Below, in pieces: positions 43,579 to 54,751 of a stretch of DNA of 64,000 bases. The first letter of the stretch is position 1, and each line of letters opens with the position of its first letter. A program made the position numbers and the translations under genes. The notes under the pieces are model-generated. The model worked only from the letters and a program-made list of their open reading frames with translations. It made no database searches and was not told the DNA's origin. The stretch comes from Altimarinus sp041659565 (lineage in GTDB: Bacteria; Patescibacteriota; Gracilibacteria; BD1-5; UBA6164): the NCBI GenBank assembly GCA_041659565.1, contig JBAZXZ010000005.1:62001-126000 (forward strand). Reading direction: 5' to 3'.

Positions 43579-45276
43579 ATGGCAGGAATGAATTCAAATG
43601 AACCTCAAAATGTATGAAATACACAAGAACCAACAAAAAAATCAAGTTTTTTTAAAAGAGCTTGATTAGTTTTATGATTAGCATGATCTATATGAGGATG
43701 AGAAATCAATAAACAAAAAGATGTAAATCACTCACAAGAAACAGTATGAATAACACAAGATGTAAGAAATAAAGCAGGTAAATTGCTAGATGACATAATC
43801 TCACCTAGAGAAGCAGGTGCAGCAGAATTAGATCAAAATATAGAACCTAAAGATACTGCTAAAAAGATTGATCCTAAAGTTCTAGCTAATATTTCAGTTA
43901 TTAATGCACTTCTTTTATGAAATAAAGCACCAATAGCCAATGCCTGAGCTGATGTAAAAATAACAGCATGAAATAGTACAACACTTGATTGAGGTAATAG
44001 TACTGATCCTAATTCTGATGGAAGTATAAAAGTATACCAATGGAGTGTAGGATGAAGTGTAATATGAACAACAAAAACTATATCAGTATCACCAACAAAT
44101 ACAACTACATATAGTCTAAGAGTACAAGATAATAAAGGAAAATGGTCAACTGCTCCAGATAGTGTAACTGTTACAGTAGAAGCAGCTCCAAATCAATTAC
44201 CAGCAGCTTATGCATGAGCAGATGTACCAATAACACTATGAAATAGTACAACATTACATCTTGCTTGAATAGATTCTGATTGATCAATAACAGGCTACGA
44301 ATGGTCTACTTGATGAAGTGTAGTTTGAACTTCTCAAGATTTGGTAGTATCACCATTATCGACAACTACATATAGATGAAGAGTACAAGATAATAAACTA
44401 GCATGGTCTTGATATGATGATGTGGTAGTTACAGTAGAAGCAGTTCCAAATAATGCACCAACAGCAAATGCCGGATCAGATGTGACAATAACAGCTTGAA
44501 ATAGTACAACACTTAATTGAAGTGGAATAGATAGTGATGGAACAATAACAGCCTACGAATGGAGTACAGGATGAAGTGTAATATGAACAACACAAACTTT
44601 GTCAGTATCACCAGGAATCACAACTATATATAGTCTAAGAGTAAAAGATAATAGCTGAGCATGGTCAACTGTTGCAGATGATGTAATAGTTACAGTGGAA
44701 GCAGTTCCAAATAATGCACCAACAGCGAATGCATGACCAGATGTGACAATAACAGCTTGAAATAGTACAATACTTAATTGAAGTTGAATAGATAGTGATG
44801 GAACAATAACAGCCTACGAATGGAGTACAGGATGAAGTGTAATATGAACAACACAAACTTTATCAGTATCACCAGGAATTACAACTACATATAGTCTAAG
44901 AGTACAAGATAATAATTGAGCATGGTCAACTGTTGCTGATGATGTAGTAGTTACAGTGGAAGCTCCAATAGATAATCCACCAACATGAGAAAATAAAACA
45001 GTTGATATACCTGGTGGTTGAGCTAATTCAGCATCAACAACAGTAACATTATATGACCCAGATTCTGGAGATACAGTTGAAGCAGTATATGTAGGTTCTT
45101 GAATATTAGCTTGAGATCCAGTTATATCAAGTGCTAGTGCAAGTGGTAATACTATAAGTATATTAGTATCATCATGAACTTGAAGTTGATATATAGATTA
45201 TAAAGCTAGAGATAATCACTCAGTAGAAAGTACTACAACATATAGAGTGACTTTTAATAATTTAAATTGAAATTAG
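43579..45276 (+). CDS. PKD-repeat protein
   Basis: A 565-residue protein with four PKD-type domains (about residues 120-215, 215-300, 300-385, 385-470) that share the pattern ANAGADVTITAGNSTTLNGS, GTITAYEWSTGGS, TTYSLRVQDN. Copies three and four are nearly identical even in DNA. The C-terminal 100 residues form a distinct beta domain. The N-terminus has a polar 25 residues, then a short hydrophobic stretch (AGLVLGLAGSIGGG) that could be a non-classical signal. PKD domains bind carbohydrate or protein at the surface. Confidence 0.8.
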
Positions 45277-45292
45277 ATTTTTAAAACATAAT

Positions 45293-45325
45293 AATATAAA
45301 GACACTATTAGTGTCTTTATATTTT
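45293..45325 (+). terminator. Intrinsic terminator
   Basis: AATATAAAGACACTA pairs with TAGTGTCTTTATATT (45309-45323), followed by TT. It ends the PKD protein gene. Confidence 0.8.
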
Positions 45326-45351
45326 ACATAAGAATTGTTTTATGATACAAT
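45323..45351 (+). promoter_or_regulatory. Promoter for the kinase-like gene
   Basis: TTTACA (45323-45328), 17-base spacer, TACAAT (45346-45351), 26 bases before the ATG. Confidence 0.55.
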
Positions 45352-45376
45352 TTAAGTAATCATAATACATATACTT

Positions 45377-47050
45377 ATGAACGAGACAATTCCAAAATCA
45401 ACTATAGATGTATGAGAATCACATACAGATAAGTCAAGTTATGAGTCTAACAAAAATAGATATATAGAACTATATAATCAAGATAATAGATTTTCTAATT
45501 TACTTGATATACAACAATCCTTTACAAACAAAGTTGATTTAGATAAAAGCAGAGAAATACAAAAAATCAATTATGAAGTAAGAGATTGATTGGATAAAGA
45601 AGCTCTAGTAAATGAAGCAAAAACTATTCTTTATGAGAAACTAGAAATAAATGAAAATCAAGAGAAAAATACTCAAATAAACAACTTTTTAAAATGAGTA
45701 GTTGATGAACTTGTTATATGAAATTATGAACTTGCTATAGAGATATACAATACAAAATGAAAAATCATAGTGGATACTTTGAGACAACTAGCAACTTGGC
45801 AATGAATGAAAAAACTAGCAATATCTCTATGAGAATCTCTATGAGATCTATTTACCTGAGATGCATACGAAAAATGAAAATCAGTGGCACAATTGTGATT
45901 AATCTCATCTGGAACCTGATTGTCTGTATCTGTATGAAAAAAATGATTAAAACTTTGAATGAGAGAATTAGTAAGCTATAGATTACATAAAGAAAATATA
46001 GTTACAAATCCAGAAATTAAATGAATTATAACAAAAACTACAAGTCGTATAGATAATATAATTCCAAAAAAAGAACTTGATTTTGAATCTATGCTTGTAG
46101 ATGATATAGTCAGACTTTGAGATCAAGACAGGTTGGAAGCTGGAAGTATTTATTTACAAAGACAATTAAATCCAGTAGAACAAAAAGCTATATTGGATGC
46201 TCATAAAGTATGAGATATAAATGAAAATCTGAAATATAATTTTTGAGATTTGAAAAAAAAGTATACAATATTAAAAGAAGCAGGTTTAGATGATAATGAT
46301 ACAAGGATACTTATGGAAAAATGAATTTGTGGAAAAGATAAATTACCTAGTTTTGACTCTTTATATTCTCAACCAAAATATAGTTTTTTAGAACAATATA
46401 AAGAAATATTGTGAGAAAATATAAGTATAGATGATATAGTTTGAGAATGAACACAAGCTATAATAATGAGACATCCAACCAACGAAAATCTAGTAATCAA
46501 GATAGCAAAACCTGGAGAAGTAGATGATATAATGCAAGAATTTAAAAATCATAATTTATTTTATGAAAAAATAAAAGAATGAAAAAGAGAATGATTAATT
46601 GACATACAAATTAGAGTTCCTTATGTAATTAAATGAGAAAGTGACTGATACTTTTTTATAGAAAAAGTAGATTGACAAAGTCTATATTCAAAAACACTTA
46701 TTGATAGATATATAGATAAATTAAGTCCTCAAGAACTAGAACAAATATGAAAATTGGCAGATAAACAAGTAAGAGAATTTTTAAAGAAAAAATTTGATAA
46801 ACCCGACTCACATCTAGACCAAATAATTGAAGATTATTCTACTGATTATTTATCAGATTTGCTTTGATTGGGTTATAAATATAGAAAAGAAACTTGAAAG
46901 ATATGATGAACCCCTCTAGATAATGCAATAAAAATTTTGAGATCAGATGGTATATCGCACAATGATTTACACTCTGGAAATGTTATGATAGATAGAAATA
47001 AAAATATCTATATAATAGATTTTGGAAGAATAAAAGAATTTAATAAATAA
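45377..47050 (+). CDS. Protein kinase-like (RIO/APH-type fold) protein
   Basis: A 557-residue protein. Residues 1-350 are mostly helical and unfamiliar. The C-terminal 200 form a kinase-like fold: GEGTQAIIMRHPTNENLVIKIAK (Gly loop and Lys), HNDLHSGNVMIDRNKN (HxDxxxxN) and IIDFGR (DFG-like). It should phosphorylate a protein or a small molecule. A 173-residue partner follows after 10 bases. Its N-terminus is polar with no signal, like the neighbouring unknown proteins. Confidence 0.75.
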
Positions 47051-47060
47051 TCATATAATT

Positions 47061-47582
47061 ATGAATATAGTAAGAAAAGATACAAGAGAATTAACAGATG
47101 TTAATCCGATAAATTATCAAGCAGAAGATATAGTCTTTTATGAAATGAAAATTACTTGAAATTATGCTTGAGATATAGAAGATATGTTAAAGTGAAATTG
47201 AAATCTTATAAATTTTAATTTTACGAAGATACAATTAAATTGAAATATAGAAATTTTTGATATGTGATGAAATTTTTTCGTAGTTGAATATACTGATAAA
47301 CAGGCAAGAGATAACGATATAAATTTATTGAAACAAAACTTTATAGAAAGTGGTAAATTTGCAAAAGAACTAGAAGAAAAAAGACAGATTCCTGAGTTTG
47401 AAGGGTATTTTGATTATAATTGAAAATCCTATGCAATAGTAAATGGATTAAATAAGCTTACAGACGAGATAAACCCTAGTTTATGAATATATAAATGAGT
47501 GGTAGTAAATCCTACTAGATACTTTGAAACAGCTAGAGAGGTAGATTGAGTAAGATGACAAATAAGTGATATAGTAAAATAA
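47061..47582 (+). CDS. Hypothetical protein downstream of the kinase-like gene
   Basis: A 173-residue protein I do not recognise. It has alternating beta-strand character, a FFVVEYTDKQARDNDINLLKQN segment around residues 75-95 and a basic C-terminal region with YFETAREVDGVRGQISDIVK. No membrane or signal segment. Probably co-transcribed with the kinase-like gene, and a possible substrate or partner of it, which is inference from position only. Confidence 0.65.
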
Positions 47583-47617
47583 GAGATAAATGAAATTTCA
47601 TTTATCTCTTATTTTTT
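47576..47617 (+). terminator. Terminator overlapping the stop codon (perfect palindrome)
   Basis: AAAATAAGAGATAAATGAAA is followed by its exact reverse complement up to 47615, then TT. The TAA of the preceding gene lies in the left arm. Confidence 0.85.
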
Positions 47618-47633
47618 GGAAACTAGAGAAAGA

Positions 47634-49778
47634 TTATTTTTTATAAACCTTTACATAATCAATTATATTATTCCATTGATTCAGATAGTTTGTTCAAGTA
47701 TAAAAATTTCAAATATATAATCATTGAGAAAATTCAATTGAAGCTCCTGTGTTAAAAGTTCATTTATTTTCTCAGTCAATTAGTAAATTATAATCATTTC
47801 ATAATTTTGTAGCTATAACTTTATGAAAAATTCAATCAAGGTTATTGTCAAAATTAGGATAAATAGAAGTAGTAGTTGGATTTTGTAAATATAAATAATT
47901 TAAATTGGATAAATACGATTTATATTTATCTAATTGAAACAAATATCTTGTAGAATTATTTACTGTTGGAGTTCTTACACTCATCTCAATTGCAAAGTTA
48001 GGTCATAAATTTAAAGAGTCTAAACCTGTATATTTAATGTAATCAGCAATAGTTGTTCAACTTCATATAAATACTCACTTAACTCAATCTATATCACAAA
48101 AAGAATTTGTTGTTTCACATCAGTTTGGAAAACTTTCTCAATTATTATCATTAACAGAATCACGGATACCACTAGAATATAGAACTATACTTTCACCACC
48201 TTGCCTATACATACTCAAATCCCCAGCCACATTATACGGAGCATAAGCAACTAGAGTATATCAACTAGCTACTAGACTTGCATCTTGTTCCACACATCAA
48301 GCTGTTCAAAAATCTAATTCTCATAATTCACATTTAGAACTATAACTCAAAGTAGTAGTTACACTTACTGATTTTGTACAATTATCAATAGAAGCACAGA
48401 TTTTGATTTCTTGAGTTCCTGTTAATCAAGTCATAGTCAGTATGTTGTTTGACCATTGCAAGTTGTTTGTTATTTCACTATTTGCTCAAGTCATTACTTT
48501 CATATGTATTCCAGAAAAACTACTAGGTAATTCCAAAACAACTTTACCAGGAATTATAGATTTGATTTGTGGTTGTATATTTGATAGACTTTCATTTTCT
48601 TGGAGAGTTGGTACTGTGATATAAGGGGACTCATAAATATATGCTTCTCAAAAACTTATTCAATTTCAACTTGTAATTGTTTTTGAAGTTAAATTAGTTA
48701 CTGCTCATACTGAAAAACTTCCAGTTGATACAGTTTCATTTGATTTAAGGGTATCAATTATATCTTTTATATTTGTATTAGACTCAATCTTAAATACTTC
48801 TACACTTCAAGTCTGTACACTTACTTTAGTATTCATACTTAAACTATCTTTACTCACTCCAAATATAGTTCCTCTAACTGCAGCCTCTGTATCTGTTGTG
48901 TATATTTCAAATTCTGAATTTGGATCTAGTTTAGAAGTCTTTGTCCAGATTGTACCATAATCAAGTGCTAATTGTATTTTTGTAAATAGATTATTTTCAT
49001 CTTTGTAAACCATATTAGCTAGTGTAAGTTTACTTGCTTTATCGTGGTCTCACAAGTATGATTTACTTCAATCACTGTAATATATTTGTGCTTCAGATCA
49101 AGCATTTACTTCTATTGTATCTCAAGCTTTTAATTCATTGTTTGTTATCCAATTATTATCTACCACAATACCATTTACTTTTACACTACCAATAGCTCCA
49201 CTCATACTTCATATTTTTCATTTGATTATTCTCTCATCTGGATTGTATGGAAAGTTTTTTGTTGAACTATCGTATACAAAATCTGGTCAGTTGTATTCTC
49301 TTATCAGATTATATGGACCCGTTTCTCCAGTATAATCTCATACTACTTTTGATTCATAAACACCATTTTTTACATTTACTCCTGCTATTTCAAAATAAAG
49401 TCATCAAGTCAGAGTCTTTGCATAAGCATAGTATTGGTTTGTTCTAGGGTCAACAGGTAAGTATCCAAGGTATTTTTTAGGGATTGTATCATCAGTGATA
49501 AATCCAGCCACAGCAAAAGCAGTAGGATCATCATAATGCACATAATTAGAAGCATCATCAAAATATTTCCCATTTCACTTTGGATCAGGAAGTGTCTGAG
49601 TCTCACTTTTATATGCTTCAAGTGAATTTTGAAGAGTCTGAATATCACTTGTTATCTTACTATTTTTAGATCTCTCAGTATAATTATTGTTTATACTGAT
49701 TCATATAACAGAAATCAGAGCTATTATCGAGATAACAACAATTAGTTCTACAAAGGAGAAGGCTTTTTTATTGTTCAT
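47634..49778 (-). CDS. Pilin-like protein with FecR-like and LamG-like domains
   Basis: A 714-residue giant pilin-like protein. The N-terminus KKAFSFVELIVVISIIALISVIG has the prepilin helix with Glu at +5. Residues 50-160 form a pilin-like head; residues 190-310 resemble a FecR-type domain (TIEVNAGSEAQIYYSDGSKS, TKIQLALDYGTIWTKTS, TEAAVRGTIFGVS); the C-terminal third resembles a LamG or concanavalin-like lectin (FAIEMSVRTPTVNNSTRYLFQL, GIFHKVIATKLG, GLYIGNFY). It could be a tip adhesin. Cys pairs lie around residues 450-530. Confidence 0.8.
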
Positions 49779-49813
49779 ATGGTAGGGGTTAGGAAATAGA
49801 AGTGGGGCTATGT

Positions 49814-50022
49814 TGTCATTCCTGAGTGATAACGAATGATTCATTAAACAAGGATAATATCATAAACAATGCTTAAGGGATTCTTCGGTAAAAAACCTCA
49901 GAATGACAGGACTTTAATGTTTAAGGATTCTTCGGTAAAAAACCTCAGAATGACAGGACTTTAATGTTTAAGGATTCTTCGGTAAAAAACCTCAGAATGA
50001 CAGGGGTAATATAAAGTAGTTA
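49814..50022. repeat. Cluster of palindromic repeats with a 47-bp tandem array
   Basis: A GTCATTCCTGAGTGATAACGA-type arm is followed by three copies of a 47-base unit whose right-arm motif GGATTCTTCGGTAAAAAACC is followed by TCAGAATGACAGG, at 49881, 49928 and 49975. Copies are contiguous without spacers. Confidence 0.85.
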
Positions 50023-50025
50023 TGT

Positions 50026-50391
50026 TGTCATCCTGAGTGATAACGAAGGATCCCTTAAGAGTGGTTTATAGACAAATCTAGCCAATTTGGGTTAATACTT
50101 TTTATTAGGTCTTCTTTCTTTTTTCTAAGTAATCATTTTAATTGTTTTTCTCGTTCAATTGCACTGATAATATTATTTGTATTTTCAAAATACACAAGTT
50201 TATTACAATTATATTTTTTTGTAAATCATTCTATTAATCAATTTTTATGCTCGGAAATTCGTCTTTCTAAATTATTTGTTACTCATATATACAATGTTCC
50301 TGAATTACTTGCTAATATATAAACATAATAATTTTTCATTTTTGCTTACTATTAATGTTTAAGGGATTCTTCGCAAAAGCTCAGAATGACA
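50026..50391. mobile_element. Palindromic element carrying a GIY-YIG nuclease gene in its loop
   Basis: The left arm (50026-50058, TGTCATCCTGAGTGATAACG then AAGGATCCCTTAAG) and right arm (50358-50391, TTTAAGGGATTCTTCG then CAAAAGCTCAGAATGACA) match the two arms of the complete repeat at 38935-39015. There the loop is about 25 bases; here it is replaced by a GIY-YIG gene whose stop codon lies in the left arm. This resembles the relation of RAYT transposases with REP repeats. Mobility itself is inferred. Confidence 0.55.
50055..50339 (-). CDS. GIY-YIG nuclease (UPF0213-like)
   Basis: A 94-residue single-domain nuclease. YYVYILASNSGTLYIGVTNN holds the GIY-YIG motif (here YVYI and YIG) and ends with LERRISEHKNG, the family helix with the conserved Arg, and GFTKKYNCNKLVYFE. 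The second Arg of LERR is CGA, which indicates CGA still encodes Arg here. Gly in YIGV is TGA. The stop codon overlaps the left arm of a palindromic repeat; the right arm lies 18 bases before the start codon. Confidence 0.9.
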
Positions 50392-50396
50392 GGGGG

Positions 50397-50547
50397 GATA
50401 TCAGTATATTTTAATTACAGTTAATTATATAGGTTATTTTGAAAAATCAAATTATGTGTAAAAAATTAGATATTGTTTATTTTTATTGTTTGTTTATCAA
50501 AGGAAAAAGGATGATTTTTGAAAAAAATACAAATCCCAACAATTTTC
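50397..50547. other. Spacer before a repeat-rich gene
   Basis: Contains a copy of the ATATTTTAATTACAGTTAAT segment also present near 43461-43505, then AT-rich sequence up to the promoter. No ORF with support. Confidence 0.5.
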
Positions 50548-50576
50548 TTGACAAAACACTATAACTTTGGTAAAAT
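50548..50576 (+). promoter_or_regulatory. Sigma-70-type promoter
   Basis: TTGACA (50548-50553), 17-base spacer, TAAAAT (50571-50576), 35 bases before the ATG. Confidence 0.8.
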
Positions 50577-50610
50577 ACTGACATAGTTTATTATTTAATT
50601 CAAAATAATT

Positions 50611-51429
50611 ATGGCTGATACATCTAAAAATTCAAATATACAAACTCAAGTTTCTGAAACTCCTGAATCTCAAACAGAAACAACAAAAAACCAACTTTGA
50701 TCTTTAAGAGATAAAGTTAAAAGTAAAGTTTTACCATTAACACTTGCTTGAGCTATTTTAGCTCATTGAGTAAATGCTCCTGATTCACAAGCAAATCCTA
50801 TAGATGTACAAGATAAACCAGGTGTTACTCAAGTTATTGATACAAGTAAACAACAAAAAGATCAACTGAAAGCTGAAGTTCAAGATAAAGTTGCGGAGAA
50901 GGAGATTAGTGATTATTATAAAGATAAAAAATGATGAGATAAAGTAATAGCAAAATATAATTCTCTACAAGATAGTCATAAAACAAGAGTTTTGGATTAT
51001 TATAAAAATCTAGATTGAAAACCTATGAAAGCTGTTTCTAATCTAGTAACAGTTTTTAATAATGTACAACTTTGATTAAAATTTGTTGATAAATATAAAA
51101 AAACTGGTGAGGTTTGAGATATGCCAAAAACTATAGAAAGTGCATTAGTTTTTATCTGAGATTTTGATCCAAATTGACAAAATATATTTACAAAAGAAGA
51201 ACTTTGAATGTTTGATGTAGTTGATAAAACAGTATTAGGGCTTATTGATAGTAAAATTGCTGAAGGTGAAAAAACTATTGCTGAAGGTGAAAAAACTATT
51301 GCTGAAGGTGAAAAAACTATTGCTGAAGGTGAAAAAACTATTGCTGAAGGTAGAAAAACTATTACTAAATTAGAAGAACAAATAAGATTTCTTGATAAGT
51401 TCAATAAAGCTCTTTCTAATATTAATTAA
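50611..51429 (+). CDS. Hypothetical protein with IAEGEKT heptad repeats
   Basis: A 272-residue protein I do not recognise. A polar N-terminus (residues 1-38) is followed by KSKVLPLTLAGAILAHGVNA, a short hydrophobic stretch that may be a signal or anchor, then helical sequence. At residues 215-252 a seven-residue unit, IAEGEKT, occurs five times with slight change, encoded by an exact 21-base tandem repeat. This predicts a coiled coil of variable length. It is followed by another repeat-rich gene. Confidence 0.7.
51259..51363 (+). repeat. 21-bp tandem repeat (five units) in a coding sequence
   Basis: Five near-exact copies of ATTGCTGAAGGTGAAAAAAC plus T; the last unit has AGAAA in place of GAAAA. 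Unit length is a multiple of three, so copy-number change keeps the frame. Confidence 0.9.
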
Positions 51430-51447
51430 TAATAAAATTTTCATTTT

Positions 51448-51476
51448 TTGATTTAAAAAATAAATTGTGGTACAAT
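51448..51476 (+). promoter_or_regulatory. Promoter for the second repeat-rich gene
   Basis: TTGATT (51448-51453), 17-base spacer, TACAAT (51471-51476), 30 bases before the ATG. Confidence 0.6.
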
Positions 51477-51505
51477 TAATATATTGTACCCTTTTTTATT
51501 AAATT

Positions 51506-53323
51506 ATGGGAGAATTAAATCAATCATTAGATATATCTGATACACAAAAAGTGTCAAACATAGAAACTAATGAAAATCCTGAACTTAAGCAAAAACTTGA
51601 TACTATAAAAAACTCTCCATTAAAAGAGTTATTTTGATTTGATAAGTTTTTAAATTATCTATCAAATCAAAAAGATAGTACTAAACTTGATAATGTAATT
51701 GTTTTATTAGAATCATCTAAGTGAAGAGAACAGGTTATAGAATATTTTGATGTAGATAATGAAGATGAATGAAAAGGTTTTTTTACAGATGAAACATATA
51801 ATCAATTTGAAATTTTTTTTAAAGATATTATAAAAAAAATTAAAGTAGATAAAATCACAACTAAAGTAGATAAAATCACAACTAAAGTAGATAAAATCAC
51901 AACTAAAGTAGATAAAATCACAACTAAAGTAGGTGAAACTACAAATGAAGTAAAGGAAAAGGAAAAGGAAAAAGAAAAAAAATATGATGAAACAATTATA
52001 TTATTAAATAATCATGCTGAAAAACATCCAAAACTTAAAAAATTACTTGCTGATATTGATAATCCAGAAAAAAATACTGATGATAAAATTGATTTCTTAG
52101 GAAAAAATGAAAAAGAAATCTTTAATATATTATTTGAAGATGCTAAACAAACTTGAAATTATAAAGATGTTAAAATTGTAGCTGATAATTTTCTATCTTT
52201 AAATATCATTAGTCAAGATAGACATGATGAAATCTATGATAAAATAATTAAGTCAACTGAACAAGAAAGTAATTCAAAATCATTCGAATATACAGATGAA
52301 GACAAATTACTTCCAAGCTACGACAAGAGATGAGATACTTTAGTAAAAACTACTCCTGAATCAAAAATCACTATCAAAGATGGAAAAATGACATGTAAAT
52401 CAAATGAATCTGGATTAAAACTTGTTGATTATAACTCTCTAGATGAAGAATGAAAAGCCTTTGCAGAAAAAACAAAGTTTCAAACAGAAGAAAAAGAACT
52501 AAATTGAGAATTAGGTGATAATGAAATAAAAAGAAAATTTTTAGATCAAATATTATGAATAATCTGAAACAGAGATCCTAATTCAATTTCATCTTCAGAA
52601 ATAAATTTTTTAACATCAGAAATAAGTGACAAATTCCCATTATTGAAAGATACAATTACAAGTATTAATCAAAGTAATGAATCATCTAGCAAAAAAATAG
52701 AATATCTAATAAAAATGCTTTATGCAAATATAACTTGAACAACAAATATCACAGAATTAGAGTGAAAAGACCTAAATTATATTATATCAAACTGTAAGAA
52801 AAAACTAGAAGACAATGATAATGAAATCAATAAAAAACTAGAACAGGCAAAAAAAACAAACAAAGAACTACAACAAAAATACCCAAACCTAGACGAAAAA
52901 ACCATCCAAGACAAGATAAAATCTCAAGAAACAAGAATGCAAGATACAGTTAAATTTTGTGATAAATTTTGACTAAGTTCTCTATGACATATCTCATTTA
53001 TCAAGAAATTTACAAGAGAAATAAACAAACAAGAAGTGATAAATCCAATCCCAGATGATCTATGAACCTGATTAGAATTTGAAAAATGACAAAAAAAGTA
53101 TTGCAAATACTTGGCTATACTATGCGGTAAAAAAGAAATAGATTTGTTTAAACCTGATATCAGCAAAGATTGAGCAGGATTGAAGTATGGAATCACAAAA
53201 GACTATATAGAAAATCTCCTAAAATCTCGCCAAGTTTTGAGTTTCAACTGAGAATTAAAAACATTAAAGATGCAAGAGTTGATAGAAGAATGAGAAAAAG
53301 TAGATTGAATGGATTATATTTAG
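51506..53323 (+). CDS. Large hypothetical protein with KVDKITT repeats and a recurrent C-terminal tail
   Basis: A 605-residue, strongly charged, helix-rich protein, without signal or membrane segment, that I do not recognise. At about residues 113-142 the seven-residue unit KVDKITT occurs four times (21-bp DNA repeat). Residues 440-500 are coiled-coil-like. The last 23 residues, ELKTLKMQELIEEGEKVDGMDYI-like, recur as the body of two separate 33-codon ORFs at 60747 and 62137, and DNA similarity continues past the stop. It follows the IAEGEKT protein and precedes the Hsp70-like gene. Confidence 0.72.
51844..51927 (+). repeat. 21-bp tandem repeat (four units) in a coding sequence
   Basis: Four copies of AAAGTAGATAAAATCACAAC plus T, encoding KVDKITT. 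Like the array in the preceding gene, unit length keeps the frame. Confidence 0.9.
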
Positions 53324-53366
53324 ATTATTGAGAGATTAAAAATTTGTATAATTTCTACATAATAAT

Positions 53367-53394
53367 TTGATATATATATATTATTATCTATAAT
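53367..53394 (+). promoter_or_regulatory. Promoter for the Hsp70-like gene
   Basis: TTGATA (53367-53372), 16-base spacer, TATAAT (53389-53394), 31 bases before the ATG. No CIRCE element is seen. Confidence 0.7.
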
Positions 53395-53425
53395 TTTTTA
53401 TATTACAAATAAAACTATCTTACCA

Positions 53426-54670
53426 ATGAATATTACATCCTGATTAGATTTTTGAACTACTAATTCTACTATTTGATTCAATGATTGAATCAAAACGGAA
53501 TTAATACATTTATGAACTGTGAAAAAAGAGACTAGGACTGTATTATTAATCGACGAGGAAGAAAATGAAGTTGTAGTTTGAACAGAATGAATTGATAGGT
53601 ATATTACATGAACAGAATGAAGATTACTACAGTCCCCTAAATCTTATTTGAAATCCAGAGAAGAAGTAAGAGTAGATATATTGTGAAAATCTTGTACTCT
53701 TACTGAGGTTATATGAATAATTATAAGTAATTTTAAGAAAAAATTAGAAATAGTATTAGACTATGAAATAGATTCCGTACTGTTATGAAGACCTGTTAAT
53801 TTCCATGATACAGACCAAAATCTTGATAGACTTGCTCAAGATAGATTAGAATTAGCAGCAAAAATTGCCTGATTTAAAAATATTGAGTTTCAATTGGAAC
53901 CATTGGCAGCAGCTAAAAATTATCAAATAACATTAAATTCATGAATAGAAGAAAATGTATTTATTGTTGATTTATGATGATGAACAAGTGATTTCTCTAT
54001 TCTTAATATGACTAATAAAAAAATGTTTGTGATTTGAAATAAAGGTATATATATTTGATGAAATGATTTTGATAAGAAATTATCCCTTAATTTCTTTTGT
54101 GAATTATTATGAAAATGAGGTACATATAAATTTTTTTGATCTGATTCAGATATTCCTTCAACTTTTTATAGGACATTGTCAGATTGGAAAAAAATTCATG
54201 AATTAGGAACTCCTAATAATAGAAATAAAATTAAAGAGTTATTTTGAAGTTCCAATGATAAAATAAAATTTTGAAGACTTAAGGATATTGCTGAAGACTA
54301 TTATTTAGGATATCAGTATTTTAAATGAGTTGAATGAACAAAAAAAATGTTATCTACATTAGATACTTTTAGTTGAAATTTTGATTTTTTTTCTAACCCA
54401 TTCCATTTTGATATTTCTAGAAAAGAGTTTGAAGAAATGATATCAAATGAACTAGAATTGATTACTAAAACTATTAAAGAACTACTTCTACAATCTTGAA
54501 TAAAAGCGGAAAATATAAATAAAATTTTTGTTACTTGAGGGAGTTCTTTAGTTCCAATTATTAGAGAATGTGTTAATAGTATTTTATGAAAATGAAAAAT
54601 AGTTAATTGAGATACATTCTCTTCTGTATGATACTGATTAAGCCTAGAAAGTTGAGAAATTTTTAAATAA
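53426..54670 (+). CDS. Hsp70-family ATPase without substrate-binding domain
   Basis: A 414-residue protein equal to the nucleotide-binding domain of Hsp70, like YegD. It shows GLDFGTTNSTIGF (phosphate 1), VFIVDLGGGTSDFSIL (phosphate 2), and KIFVTGGSSLVPIIREC (adenosine motif). The DnaK peptide-binding domain and lid are absent. Many Gly of these motifs are TGA. Its task is unknown; YegD-like proteins may be stress ATPases. It stands just before the kdsB operon but has its own promoter. Confidence 0.88.
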
Positions 54671-54751
54671 TTTTTATTTCTTATTACTGGATTAATTTCT
54701 TTAATTACCAACTATAATTATTTTATTAATAATCAATATTTAAATTTTTGA

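Noticed and set aside
49881..50015. Regular repeats resembling a CRISPR array
   Set aside because: The 47-base units are contiguous with no variable spacers, and the unit is part of the dispersed palindrome family.
51000..51404. Minus-strand frame with repeated SAIVFSP peptide
   Set aside because: It is the antisense shadow of the IAEGEKT repeat gene.
53340..53425. Possible CIRCE element before the Hsp70-like gene
   Set aside because: No TTAGCAC or GTGCTAA half-site is present in the leader.
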